NCBI RefSeq assembly: GCF_002288925.2
Contig: NW_022098001.1
Coordinates: 7,850,665 to 7,914,664 of the forward strand
Length of the DNA stretch: 64,000 bases
Reading direction: 5' to 3'
Source of the DNA: Delphinapterus leucas
Taxonomy: Eukaryota; Chordata; Mammalia; Artiodactyla; Monodontidae
Both the position numbers and the translations under genes were made by a program. Shown in pieces: positions 38,647 to 50,591 of the stretch (the stretch's first letter is position 1; every line of letters begins with the position of its first letter). The notes below the pieces were generated by a model that was not told where the DNA came from, did no database searches, and worked only from the letters and a program-made list of their open reading frames with translations.

Positions 38647-38909
38647 ATTATAAATCTCCTGTTTTTAGGGCGGCTCTGTGTAGAAGAGATATCAGTTTTC
38701 TGGTCCGTGATAGTGCTCTGCTGTACATCTTCTGCCTGCCCGTCTTTCAACATTTTGTCTGGCTGACCAGAAAGTTGGAAAACCCTAGACAATGTTATTG
38801 GACTAACAGTTTATTTCTTTTTCCCAAAGGAACAATCACAGGTTGTAAAATGTGCCTCTAAAGAACAGGTTTAAAAAACTATATATACTATATTCTTTTT
38901 TATCTGCAG

Positions 38910-39351
<442 letters not shown>

Positions 39352-39689
39352 TAAGAATTGGGAGGTCCACAGTGCAGCTTAGTGGAGAGATTGCAAACGG
39401 GTGGTCCGCCTGGGCACTGATTTGGCCTAGCCAGTGTCTTTGAAAATGTGGAACCCATATACAAAACAGGGAGGTTACATATAAACATGCAGATTGGTTA
39501 GTATCTCTTGGAAACTCAGGAGCTCTGGCCACACTGGGCCCACATTCTTGCCTGGCATAGGTGCCCTGGGGCTTTGTGGTGACTCCTCCCTACAGAGGGA
39601 CATGCACTCTTCAGCTGGTCATGCTCACTGTGGCCACTCCATCTATTCAGTGCAATGACCTGCCTGGACCCAGAGCCTGGAGTGATGTT

Positions 39690-39900
39690 TAATGATCAAA
39701 CTCTGACCTGGGTTCAAATCCTGCCTCTTTCAGTCACTACCTCTGTGACTTTAACCCAAGCGAGCCTCAGTGTCCTTATCTGTAAAATGGGACTATCAAC
39801 AGGGCCCACTGCTGTGGGACTGTTTTAAGATGAGACTGACTCTCCGTGTTCAATGCTTAGCACAGTGCCAGCCTTACAGAAAAGCTCATCATCACTGCCA
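39690..39900 (+). repeat. MIR SINE
   Basis: Clear MIR: 'ctgggttcaaatcctgcctc', 'cactacctctgtgactttaa', 'cctcagtgtccttatctgta', 'aaatgggactatcaacaggg' and 'gcttagcacagtgccagcct'. Confidence 0.85.
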
Positions 39901-40699
39901 TCACTAATTTCCAACTTTATTAGACACTTGAATAAAAGTAGGGATCTCTAATCTAGCTTCTGTCTCGTCAGAGATACAAACAGTGCAGAATCAAGGCCTC
40001 CATCATTTTAATAGGAAGCACTCCATTTTATTTCCCCAAATCACTCACCCAGAGTAAATTTCCCAAACAGAACAGGAAAAGGGGTCGTTTTTCCTTTCAC
40101 CACCCCTTCTTCTTTGCAAGTCCACACTCAGGCCTTGTCACTGTCCCAAGAAGCTGTGTGCCTTTGAGGGGATTCTCACTGTTTGGTTCTAGCTGGTCTG
40201 CACCATTTAGGAGAATGCATATCTGCAGATGCTACAATCGCTTCAGAGGCGGCATTGTCTTTTAGGTGTCTGGGAAAATACCTGTTAGAAAGTGATAAGA
40301 TGGAGGCAGGCTGTGGGCCGGCAGAATCATACAGAAATTAAGGCTCTATTTGTTAAAGTAAGTGAAACTGCAGCTTGATTACAAGTGTCAGCACATAAAT
40401 TCCTTGCTGAACTTCTGTCCCTCCAAGAATGAGAAATTCAAGCCATTTAATGTAAAATGCAAATTCATGATGTTCACCTGCAAATACTAATAAGTGGTCA
40501 GGGTGAAGATCGAGGCTCGTCAATGAATGGAGAGTGGAACTCCATAAATTCTCTAGTTTTTCTTCTTTATTGTTGCTTTCTGTGGTGTAATTTTGGTATC
40601 CACAGAATATTGGTGGTGGTAACAGACTGGAATCCTTTTGTTTTTCCTGGCATTGGTAGGAAGGATTCTATTGTGGACTCTGTAACACTGAAATACACG

Positions 40700-41203
40700 G
40701 TATTGGTTTCCTCTTGGAAACCAGTTGGCTGCTGTAACAAAGGGCCATAAACTTAGTGGCTTAGAACAACACACATTTATTATCTTACAGTTCTGGAGGT
40801 CAGAGATCTGAAATCGGTTTCACTGGGCTAAAATCAAGGTGTCCGCAGCTTGCATTCTGTCTGGAGGTTTTAGAGGAAAATGTTTCCTTGCCTTTCCTAC
40901 TTTTTGAAACATTCCTTAGCATGTGGCCCTTTTATATCCATCTTCAAAGCCAGCAACAGTGGGATTGAGTTCTTCTCACATTGCCATTCCCCTGGGTATC
41001 TCATTCTGCTTCTCCCTTCCACTCATAAAGACCCTGTGAGTACACTAGGACACCCCAGATAATTCAGAATAATCCCCCCTAGCTCAAGATCCTTAACGTA
41101 ATTACATCTGCAAAGTCCCTTTTACTGTGTAAGGTAACATATTCACAGGTTTCAGGGATTAGGACATGCACATCCTGGGGGGGCCATTATTCAGTCTCCC
41201 ACG
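40700..41203 (+). mobile_element. MLT1-type MaLR solo LTR, near complete
   Basis: Reads 'tattggtttcctcttgg', 'ctgctgtaacaaagggccat', 'aacacacatttattatctta', 'cagttctggaggtcagagat', 'gctaaaatcaaggtgtccgc', 'tcttcaaagccagcaacagt', 'agatccttaacgtaattaca', 'aacatattcacaggtttcag' and 'gccattattcagtctcccac'. That is the whole MLT1 LTR in order. No internal part remains, so it is a solo LTR. Confidence 0.9.
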
Positions 41204-41469
41204 TATGTCCAAACGCAGTTATGTTCCTTTTTCCAAAAAATAATTTTGTGCTATATCAACATCTGGGTGAAAAAGCAAAACCATATGCAGATTTATTTTT
41301 AGAGTCTTACACAAACATTTTCACATTCATGTGTTTGTTTTTTTAAAGTGACAAACTTAGGAACATGAGTTAGGTCCAATATTTTATTATTGCATCAAAA
41401 CCATCTCTCATGAGTCTTAAGCCAGATCACAATTCTGACGTTTCTCCCGTAACGGCAGATCCTCTCCTG

Positions 41470-41499
41470 GGGCAGGGAGGGAGGGAGGGCGGGGGGCGG
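41470..41499 (+). promoter_or_regulatory. Candidate G-quadruplex motif
   Basis: Five or more runs of at least three G separated by 1-2 nt (gggcagggagggagggaggg, then cggggggcggg). This satisfies the usual G3+N1-7 pattern on the + strand. Functional meaning unknown. Confidence 0.6.
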
Positions 41500-42049
41500 G
41501 CCCTAGTCTCAGCCCCCGGCTGCAAGAGGAAGGAGAATCCTTCCTGTCCCACAGAGTTCTCTGTCCCTGAGCCCAGCCAGAGGCAGGTCTGAGCACCCAC
41601 ACCCAGCCCAGCACAGGCTGTGTTTCAGGAAGGGGGCAGCGAGCATGTGAGTAGTGTTGCGCATTGAACCACAAGTGCTCAGGTGCTCTCTGGGATCTTG
41701 GGGGTGAGGGAACATGAACTTAGGGATCCATCAACAGGACCTCAGGGAGAGAATGCAGGAAGAACAGAGAGTGAAACTGACCCCTTCTGTTCTCAGAAAG
41801 TAACTAGGACCCTTGAAAGAACACGTTTTAACTACAGGACTGTCATTGGGTAGGAGTCCACAATCTGTGTTGCTTTACTCTTATGATTGAATGAAAATCA
41901 CAGGCTTAGACAAAAATTGATCACCGGGATCCAAAACAAAGATGAAGAGGGAGTCAAGGGAAGAATTGGCATGTGAGAGCGGTTGTCTGAGCAAAGCAGG
42001 TCAATATCACCTTGCCCCTCTCCTTTTCAATCTCCTTTTCCTTCTTTTC

Positions 42050-42212
42050 CTCGGGTAAATTATTTAACCTTTCTGTGCGCTGTTCTCATGATTCGTGAAC
42101 TGGAACCAATCATAGCACCCGCCTCAAGAGTAACCGTAAGGGTTCAACATTTACTACAAGTAGAGCGCCTAGAACAGTGCCTCTCAATGGGTATCCTTCA
42201 GTAAATGTTGAC
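42050..42212 (+). repeat. MIR SINE 3' half
   Basis: 'aaattatttaacctttctgt', 'taaccgtaagggttcaacat' and 'gcgcctagaacagtgcctct' follow MIR order. Confidence 0.65.
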
Positions 42213-42488
42213 TACTACTATTCTATAGACGTTTCTGGAGCTGTGACAGGACGTTTCCCTGCAAAATAAAGGGAGGTCATTTCCCATTCGAAGGACAAAG
42301 TAATAGAGTCTCCCATTAAGTTTTTTTTTTTTTTAACTTTATTCGAGTATAATTGCTTTACAATGGTGTGTTAGTTTCTGCTTTATAACAAAGTGAATCA
42401 GTTATACATATACATATATTCCCATATCTCTTCCCTCTTGCATCTCCCTCCCTCCCACCCTCCCTATCCCACCCCTCTAGGTGGTCAC

Positions 42489-42588
42489 NNNNNNNNNNNN
42501 NNNNNNNNNNNNNNNNNNNNNNNNNNNNNNNNNNNNNNNNNNNNNNNNNNNNNNNNNNNNNNNNNNNNNNNNNNNNNNNNNNNNNNNN
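42489..42588. other. Assembly gap, 100 N, within L1 3' UTR
   Basis: Exactly 100 N. The 27 bases on the left (42462-42488) are repeated identically on the right (42590-42616), as if two contig ends overlapped and were not merged. Confidence 0.99.
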
Positions 42589-42822
42589 ACCCTATCCCAC
42601 CCCTCTAGGTGGTCACAAAGCACCGAGCTGATCTCCCTGTGCTATGCGGCTGCTTCCCACTAGCTATTTACCTTACGTTTGGTAGTGTATATATGTCCAT
42701 GCCTCTCTCTCACTTCTTCCCAGGTTACCCTTCCCCCTCCCCATACCCTCAAGTCCATTCTCTAGTAGGTCTGTGTCTTTATTCCCGTCTTACCCCTATG
42801 TTCTTCATCACATTTCTTTTTC

Positions 42823-45800
42823 TTAGATTCCATTTATATGTGTTAGCATACGGTATTTGTCTTTCTCTTTCTGACTTACTTCACTCTGTATGACAGACTC
42901 TAGGTCCATCCACCTCACTACAAATAACTCAATTTCGTTTCTTTTTATGGCTGAGTAATATTCCATTGTATATATGTGCCACATCTTCTTTATCCATTCA
43001 TCCGATGATGGACACTTAGGTTGCTTCCATCTCCTCGCTATTGTAAATAGAGCTGCAATGAACATTTTGCTACATGATTCTTTTTGAATTATGGTTTTCT
43101 CAGGGTATGCCCAGTAGTGGGATTGCTGGGTCATATGGTAGTTCTACTTGTAGTTTTTTAAGGAACCTCCATACTGTTCTCCATAGTGGCTGTACCAATT
43201 AACATTCCCACCAGCAGTGCAAGAGAGATCCCTTTTCTCCACACCCTCTCCAGCATTTATTGTTTCTAGATTTTTTCATGATGGCCATTCTGACTTGTGT
43301 GAGATGATATCTCATTGTAGTTTTGATTTGCATTTCTCTAATGATTGATGATGTTGAGCATCCTTTCATGTGTTTGTTGGCAGTCTGTATATCTTCTTTG
43401 GAGGAATGTCTACTTAGGTCTTCTGCCCATTTTTGGATTGCATTGTTTGTTTTCTTGCTATTGAGCTGCATGAGCTGCTTGTAAATTTCGGAGATTAATC
43501 CTTTGTCAGTTGCTTCATTTGCAAATATTTTGTCCCATTCTGAGGGTTGTCTTTTGGTCTTGTTTATGGTTTCCTTTGCTGTGCAAAAGCTTTGAAGTTT
43601 CATTAGGTCCCATTTGTTTATTTTTGTTTTTATTTTCATTTCTCTAGGAGGTGGGTCAAAAAGGATCTTGCTGTGATTTATGTCATAGAGTGTTCTGCCT
43701 ATGTTTTCCTCTAAGAGTTTTATAGTGTCCGGCCTTATATTTAGGTCTTTAATCCATTTTGAGTTTATTTTTGTGTATGGTGTTAGGGAGTGTTCTAATC
43801 TCATACTTTTACATGTTGCTGTCCAGTTTTCCCAACACCACTTATTGAAGAGGCTGTCCTTTCTCCACTGTACATTCCAGCCTCCTTTATCAAAGATAAG
43901 GTGACCATATGTGCGTGGGTTTATCTCTGGGATTTCTATCCTGTTCCAATGATCTATATTTCTGTTTTTGGTCCAGTACCATACTGTCTTGATTGCTGTA
44001 GCTTTGTAGTATAGTCTGAAGTCAGGGAGCCTGATTCCTCCAGCTCCATTTTTCTTTCTCAAGATTGCTTTGGCTATTCGGGGTCTTCTGTGTTTCCCTA
44101 CAAATTGTGAAATTTTTTGTTCTAGTTCTGTGAAAAATGCCATTGGTAGCTTGACAGGGATTGCATTGACTCTGCAGATTGCTTTGGGTAGTATAGTCAT
44201 TTTCACAATGTTGATTCTTCCAACCCAAGAGCATGGTGTATCTCTCCATCTGATTGTATCATCTTTAATTTCTTTCATCAGTGTCTTATAATTTTCTGCA
44301 TACAGGTCTTTTGTCTCCTTAGGTAGGTTTATTCCTAGATATTCTTTTTGTTGCAATGGTAAATAGAAGTGTTTTTTTAATTTCACTTTCAGATTTTTCA
44401 TCATTAGTGTATAGGAATGCCAGAGACTTCTGTGCATTAATTTTGTATCCTGATACTTTACCAAAATCATTGATTAGCTCTAGTAGTTTTCTGGTAGCAT
44501 CTTTAGGATTCTCTATGTATAGTATCATGTCATCTGCAAACAGTGACAGCTTTACTTCTTCTTTTCCGATTTGGATTCCTTTTATTTCCTTTTCTACTCT
44601 GATTGCTGTGGCTAAAACTTCAACATTATGTTGAATAATAGTGATGAGAGTGGGCAACCTTGTCTTATTCCTGATCTTAGTGGAAATGGTTTCAGTTTTT
44701 CACCATTGAGGACGATGTTGGCTGTGGGTTTGTCATATATGGCCTTTATTATGTTGAGGAAAATTCCCTCTATGCCTACTTTCTGCAGGGTTTTTATCAT
44801 AAATGGGTGTTGAATTTTGTCGAAAGTTTTCTCTGCATCTATTGAGATGATCATATGGTTTTTCTCCTTCAGTTTGTTAATATGGTGTATCACGTTGATT
44901 GATTTGTGTATATTGAAGAATCCTTGCATTCCTGGAATAAACCGCACTTGATCATGGTGTATGATCCTTTTAATGTGCTGTTGGATTCTGTTTGCTAGTA
45001 TTTTGTTGAGGATTTCTGCATCTATGTTCATCAGTGATATCGCCCTGTAGTTTTCTTTCTTTGTGACATCCTTGTCTGGTTTTGGTATCAGGGTGATGGT
45101 GGCCTCGTAGAATGAGTTGGGGAGTGTTCCTCCCTCTGCTATATTTTTGAAGAGTTTGAGAAGGATAGGTGTTAGCTCTTCTCTAAATGTTTGATAGAAT
45201 TTGCCTGTGAAGCCATCTGGTCCTGGGCTTTTGTTTGTTGGAAGATTTTGAATCACAGTTTCAATTTCAGTGCTTGTGATTGGTCTGTTCATATTTTCTA
45301 TTTCTTCCTGATTCAGTCTTGGCAGGTTGCACATTTCTAAGAATTTGTCCATTTCTTCCAGGTTGTCCATTTTATTGGCATAGAGTTGCTTGTAGTAATC
45401 TCTTACGATCTTTTGTATTTCTGCAGTGTCAGTTGTTACTTTTCCTTTTTCATTTCTAATTCTGTTGATTTGAGTCTTCTCCCTTTTTTTCTTGATGAGT
45501 CTGGCTAATGGTTTATCAATTTTGTTTATCTTCTCAAAGAACCAGCTTTTAGTTTTATTGATCTTTGCTATCATTTCCTTCATTTCTTTTTCATTTATTT
45601 CTGATCTGATCTTTGTGATTTCTTTCCTTTTGCTAACTGTGGGGTTGTTTTGTTCTTCTTTCTCTAATTGCTTTAGGTGCAAGGTTAGGTTGTTTATTCA
45701 AGATGTTTCCTGTTTCTTAAGGTAGGATTGTATTGCTATAAACTTCCCTCTTAGAACTGCTTTTGCTGCAAGGTTAGGTTGTTTATTCGAGATATTTCCT

Positions 45801-46722
45801 GTTTCTTAAGGTAGGATTGTATTGCTATAAACTTCCCTCTTAGAACTGCCTTTGCTGCATCCCATAGGTTTTGGGTCGTTGTTTCTCCATTGTCATTTGT
45901 TTCTAGGTATTTTTTGATTTCCTCTTTGATTTCTTCAGGGATCACTTCGTTATTAAGTAGTGTATTGTTTAGCCTCCATATGTTTCTATTTTTTACAGAT
46001 CTCTTCCTGTAATTGATATCTAGTCTCATAGCGTTGTGGTCGGAAAAGATACTTGATACAATTTCAATTTTCTTAAATTTACCAAGGCTTGATTTGTGAC
46101 CCAAGATATGATCTATCCTGGAGAATGTTCCATGAGCATTTGAGAAAAATGTGTATTCTGTTGTTTTTGGATGGAATGTCCTATAAATATCAATTAAGTC
46201 CAACTTGTTTAGTGTATCATTTAAAGCTCGTGTTTCCTTATTTATTTTCATTTTGGGTTATCTGCCCATTGGTGAAAGTGGGTTGTTAAAGTCCCCTACT
46301 ATGAATGTGTTACTGTCGATTTCCGCTTTTATGGCTGTTAGCATTTGCCTTATGTATTGAGGTGCTCCTATGTTGGGTGCATAAATATTTACAATTGTTA
46401 TATCTTCTTCTTGGATCGATCCCTTGATCATTATGTAGTGTCCTTCTTTATCTCTTGTAATAGTCTTTATTTTAAAGTCTATTTTGTCTGATATGAGAAT
46501 TGCTACTCCAGCTTTCTTCTGATTTCCATTTGCATGGAATATCTTTTTCCATCCCCTCACTTTCAGTCTGTATGTGTCCCTAGGTCTGAAGTGGGTCTCT
46601 TGTAGACAGCATATATATGGGTCTTGTTTTTGTATCCATTCAGCCAATCTGTGTCTTTTGTTGGGAGCATTTAATCCATTTACATTTAAGGTAGTTATCG
46701 AGATGTATGTTCCTATTCCCAT
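42823..46722 (-). pseudogene. L1 ORF2 (endonuclease-reverse transcriptase), broken
   Basis: Starts MGIGTYISITTLNVNGLNAP. Endonuclease motifs are visible: LQETH, VGDFN and, further on, FSDHN. Reverse transcriptase motifs follow: [29 protein letters not shown] and FADDMI. The C-terminal [18 protein letters not shown] motif is present. Lesions: an in-frame stop at 46258-46260 just after the VGDFN block; an 89-bp tandem duplication at 45679-45856 that shifts the frame; a one-base deletion near 44621 just before the FADD motif; a small deletion near 44343; and a stop at 43199-43201 right after WWEC. The protein cannot be made in full. Confidence 0.93.
45679..45856. repeat. 89-bp tandem duplication inside L1 ORF2
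   Basis: Two adjacent copies, 45679-45767 and 45768-45856, each beginning gcaaggttaggttgtttatt. I count three differences between them (for example ttcaagatg versus ttcgagata). 89 is not a multiple of three, so ORF2 is frameshifted here. Confidence 0.92.
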
Positions 46723-46780
46723 TTTCTTGATTGTTTTGGGTTTGTTATTGTAGGTCTTTGCCTTCTCTTGTGTTTCTTGC

Positions 46781-47673
46781 CTAGAGAAGTTCCTTTAGCA
46801 TTTGTTGTAAAGCTGGTTTGATGGTGCTGAACTCTCTCAGCTTTTGCTTGTCTGTAAAGGCTTTAATTTCTACATCAAATCTGAATGAGATCCTTGCTGG
46901 GTAGAGTAATCTTGGTTGTAGGTTTTTCTCCTTCATCACTTTAAATATGTCCTTCCAGTCCCTTCTGGCTTGCAGAGTTTCTGCTGACAGATCAGCTGTT
47001 AACCTTATGGGGATTCCCTTGTGTGTTATTTGTTGTTTTTCCCTTGCTGCTTTTAATATGTTTTCTTTGTATTTAATTTTTGACAGTTTGATTAATATGT
47101 GTCTTGGCGTGTTTCTCCTTGGATTTGTCCTGTATGGGACTCTCTGTGCTTCCTGGACTTGATTAACTATTTCCTTTCCAATATTAGGGAAGTTTTCAAC
47201 TATAATCTCTTCAGATATTTTCTCAGTCCCTTTCTTTTTCTCTTCTTCTTCTGGGACCCCTATAATTCGAATTTTGGTGTGTTTAATGTTGTTCCAGAGG
47301 TCTCTGAGACTGTCCTCAGTTCTTTTCATTTTTTTTTCTTTATTCTGCTCTGCAATAGTTATTTCCATGCTTTTATCGTCCAGATCACTTATCCGTTCTT
47401 CTGCCTCAGTTATTCTGTAATTGATCCCTCTAGAGTATTTTTAATTTCATTTATTGTGTTGTTCATCGTTGTTTGTTTCATCTTTACTTCTTCTAGGTCC
47501 TTGTTAAACGTTTCTTGTATTTTCTCCATTCTATTTCCAAGATTTTGGATCATCTTTACTATCATTACTCTGAATTCTTTTTCAGGTAGACTGCCTATTT
47601 CCTCTTCATTTGTTTGGTCTGGTGGGTTTTTACCTTGCTCCTTCATCTGCTGTGTATTTCTCTGTCTTCTCAT
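46781..47673 (-). pseudogene. L1 ORF1 (RNA-binding chaperone), frameshifted
   Basis: The N-terminal piece (47673 down to 47410) starts MRRQRNTQQMKEQGKNPPDQ and includes a coiled-coil-like heptad region (GNRMEKIQETFNKDLEEVKM). The C-terminal piece (to 46781) holds the RRM-like and C-terminal domains, for example RIIGVPEEEE, HILIKLSK and FKVMKEKNLQPRLLYPARIS. A one-base deletion near 47424 separates them. It ends 58 bp before the ORF2 start, the normal L1 spacing. Confidence 0.92.
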
Positions 47674-48986
47674 TTTGCTTAACTTACTGTGTTTGGGGTC
47701 TCCTTTCTGCAGGCTGCAGGTTCGTAGTTCCCGTTGTTTTTGGTGTCTGCCCCTAGTGGCTAAGGTTGGTTCAGTGGGTTGTGTAGGCTTTCTGGTGGAG
47801 GGGACTAGTGCCTGTGTTCTGGTGGATGAGGCTGGATCTTGTCTTTCTGGTGGGCAGGTCCACGTCTGGTGGTGTGTTTTGGGGTGTCTGTGGCCTTATT
47901 ATGATTTTAGACAGCCTCTGTGCTAATGGGTGGGGCTGTGTTCCTGTCTTGCTAGTTGTTTGTCATAGGGTGTCCAGCACTGTAGCTTGCTGGTCGTTGA
48001 GTGAAGCTGGGTGCTGGTGTTGAGATGGTGATCTCTGGGAGATTTTCACCGTTTGATATTACGTGGAGCTGGGAGGTCTCTTGTGGACCAGTGTCCTGAA
48101 GTTGGCTCTCCCACCTCAGAGGCACAGCACTGACTCCTGCCTGCAGCACCAAGAGCCTTTCATCCACACGGGTCAGATCACAAAAAGAGGAAAAGGGGAA
48201 AAAATAATAAATCTTCCTCTCAAAGTCCACCTCCTCAATTTGGGATGATTCGTTGTCTATTCAGGTATTCCACAGATGCAGGGTACATCAAGTTGATTGT
48301 GGCGGTTTAATCCGCTGCTCCTGAGGCTGCTGGGAGAGATTTCCCTTTCACTTCTTTGTTCTCACAGCTCCCAGGGCTCAGCTTTGGATTTGGCCCCGCC
48401 TCTGTGTATACGTCGCAGGAGGGCGTCTGTTCTTCGCTCAGACAGGACGGGGTTAAAGGAGCAGCTGATTCGGAGGCTCTGGCTCACTCAGGCTGGGGGG
48501 CAGGGAGGGGCACAGAGTGCGGGGCGAGCCTGCGGCGGCAGAGGCCAGTGGGACATTGCACCAGCCTGAGGTGCCCCGTGCGTTCTTCCGGGGAAGTTGT
48601 CCCTGGACCCCGGGACCCTGGCAGTGGCGGGCTGCACAGTCTCCCCGGAAGAGGGGTGTGGATAGTGACCTGTGCTCACACACAGGCTTCTTGGTGGCGG
48701 CAGCAGCAGCCTTAGCCCGTCTCTGGGGTCCTTGCTGATCACCGCGGCTTGCCCCCGTCTCTGGAGCTCCTTTAAGCAGCGCTCTTAATCCTCTCTCCTC
48801 ACGCACCACTCTGGACCCCACGGCCACTGGCTGGCCCACTGTGTTCAGGAAATTCAACAGGAACCCTGGCAGCTCCTCAGTGTCTGCTAGTGTTGGAGGG
48901 TGTCCTGCAGAGGCGGGGGGGTGGCTCTGTTTCGGACACTGGCAGCAGAAGTTCTGGGAAGTACTCCTTGGTGTGAGCCCTCTCAG
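47674..48986 (-). promoter_or_regulatory. L1 5' UTR / internal promoter region
   Basis: About 1.3 kb between the 5' target-site duplication and the ORF1 start. It is GC- and CpG-rich at its 5' half (about 48380-48960), as is usual for L1 internal promoters. It reads gggctcacaccaaggagtac from the 5' end in L1 sense. Whether it is still active cannot be told from sequence. Confidence 0.8.
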
Positions 48987-50591
48987 AGTCTTCCCATTAA
49001 GTTTTAAGTTAAGTTTACCTAGTCGTATAAATGTATGTTCACAAAACAAAGGGAGGTAACCCAGCTAAACCTCCAATTGGTGGAACTCACAGAAGAGATA
49101 TTCTTGTGCAGATGACTTTAGGAGTTCCCAGGCTTCTTCAGCTGTTGTCTCTCCTACCAAACACCATCCCAGCTGGGAATAAGCTAAAACTTCTGGGCTG
49201 CTCTGATGCTTAGGGGATTTAAGTAACAGAAAGATCACCTTTCCAGGAGAGAATGTGGTTGGCACCAGGAATTCCCCAACTCCGAGCTGTTGCCCTGAGC
49301 CCATAGGTGCACTTCATGCATCGGGACTTTTGGGGCACAGCCGGTCTGGACTTGTTCTCAAGTCCTGCTAGAGACTTTCCGAAAGGAATATATAGGCTAA
49401 CACAGTGTTGCCTTTAGCAGTTCTCAGGGAACTCACTTTAATGACCAGGTTGCAATAATTTCTAGTTAGCATATTCATTCCTTGGATGGTAATGATTGCT
49501 TTAAAGTAGTTGGTGTTCAAATACGTGTTGTCTTAGAATCAGACTCTCCCTCCTAGTTGTGATTCAAGGTTAATTAGCACTTTTGATAAGGCAGAGTAAA
49601 CTTCATAACACCCTCAGTCTACATTTTCACACCCTTTGAATGAATGAAAACTAAAGGAAGGAGGTTGGGCTTATGCTGGCAGCCCATCACAGAAGACTTC
49701 ATTTTTTTGTTTGTTTCTTTTAGCAATATGGGAATTTTTTTTCCTGATTCACTCATCAGAATAAGGCATATGTATCCATACAGCAACCAGATGAAGAGGA
49801 AGGGAGACTATGGTGTTAGCCATGCAAAGGTTTGCTGTCCACAAACACCAGACAGACTCACAAATTAATCTGACCTGGTCTCAAGAGCACCAACTGTGAC
49901 CAGTTCAGACAACCAGCTTGTGAGTATTTGTGCCATGACGGATCAAAATCAGGACCAGAAAGACTTGGTTACATTCTTTCTAAAACCACTTCCTGAGTGG
50001 CATTTTTTTCTCCCGAAGATCTTTCTAAGTTGGTGTCGTAGACACTATGTCACTTGTGATATGTGCCTTGGAGACCTGGAACACTGTGCTCTTCTGATGG
50101 TGAAAAAAAAGGCAGGGGGTGGATGGTGTTGTGGTGAAAGCTTCTAGTCCATCTTGATGTGGCCCCTGGGAATTCAGCTGCAAACCCTTGCCTAATTCTC
50201 AGTTATGAGTGTGGACCACAGGTGTTACTCTAGAATGCAACTTGGATTTCTCTCCTGGAGAAAATTCTTTAAAGCAGTTGCCCAGGTTAGTGACTTTCTC
50301 TAAGAACTAACCTTAGTGTTTGTTTATCAGTTGTGTTTGGCTTATCCCTTTTTTATCGGGGGATTAATCTTATCGTGACAAAAGCCACATTATAGTTTAA
50401 GAGTTGAAGTTAGGCATCTAGCAACACAAGTGAGTGCCTGCTACCCAAAGGCCCCCCACTCGGCTGTGCCCTCCGTCTCCTTTGTGCACTATTCTTCCTT
50501 CTCCTGTTTCCTAAACAAGGATATTCCCAAGCAGAGGTCCAGCCTCAGCCCTCTTTTCCTTTCATTAGTTCTGGGAAGTCATCTTCTCAGT

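Larger units (their letters stand above)
1..38909 (+). other. NCALD: 5' noncoding region, probably intron upstream of first coding exon
   Basis: No exon, no recognisable protein domain and no long open frame with protein-like composition. The region is 5' of the NCALD start codon. In human the upstream introns of this gene are very long, so this is most likely intron rather than intergenic, though no 5' exon was found to prove it. It is mainly AT-rich, with the old repeats listed separately. Stretches with nothing recognised: 706-3230, 7760-10420, 11120-13650, 14500-15330, 15990-17010, 17430-18450, 18570-19230, 19570-21430, 22080-24640, 25340-27480, 27700-28450, 28700-29480, 29630-30670, 30890-32790, 35360-36860 and 37890-38600. 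Confidence 0.7.
42321..48986 (-). mobile_element. Near-full-length L1 retrotransposon, reverse orientation, inactive
   Basis: About 6.6 kb with all L1 parts: poly(A), seen as T14 at 42321-42334; 3' UTR; ORF2 (42823-46722); ORF1 (46781-47673); and a CpG-rich 5' UTR up to about 48986. Direct repeats flank it: agagtctcccattaagtttt at 42305-42324, and at 48985-49005 the same with one extra t. In L1 orientation the duplication begins aaaactta, fitting L1 endonuclease cleavage. It is antisense to NCALD, the better-tolerated direction in introns. Both frames carry inactivating lesions. The 3' UTR contains an N gap that is probably spurious. Confidence 0.95.

Noticed and set aside
47099..47926. 275-codon open frame on the + strand
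   Set aside because: It is the antisense shadow of L1 ORF1 and the adjoining 5' UTR; hydrophobic composition comes from the complement of an A-rich coding strand.
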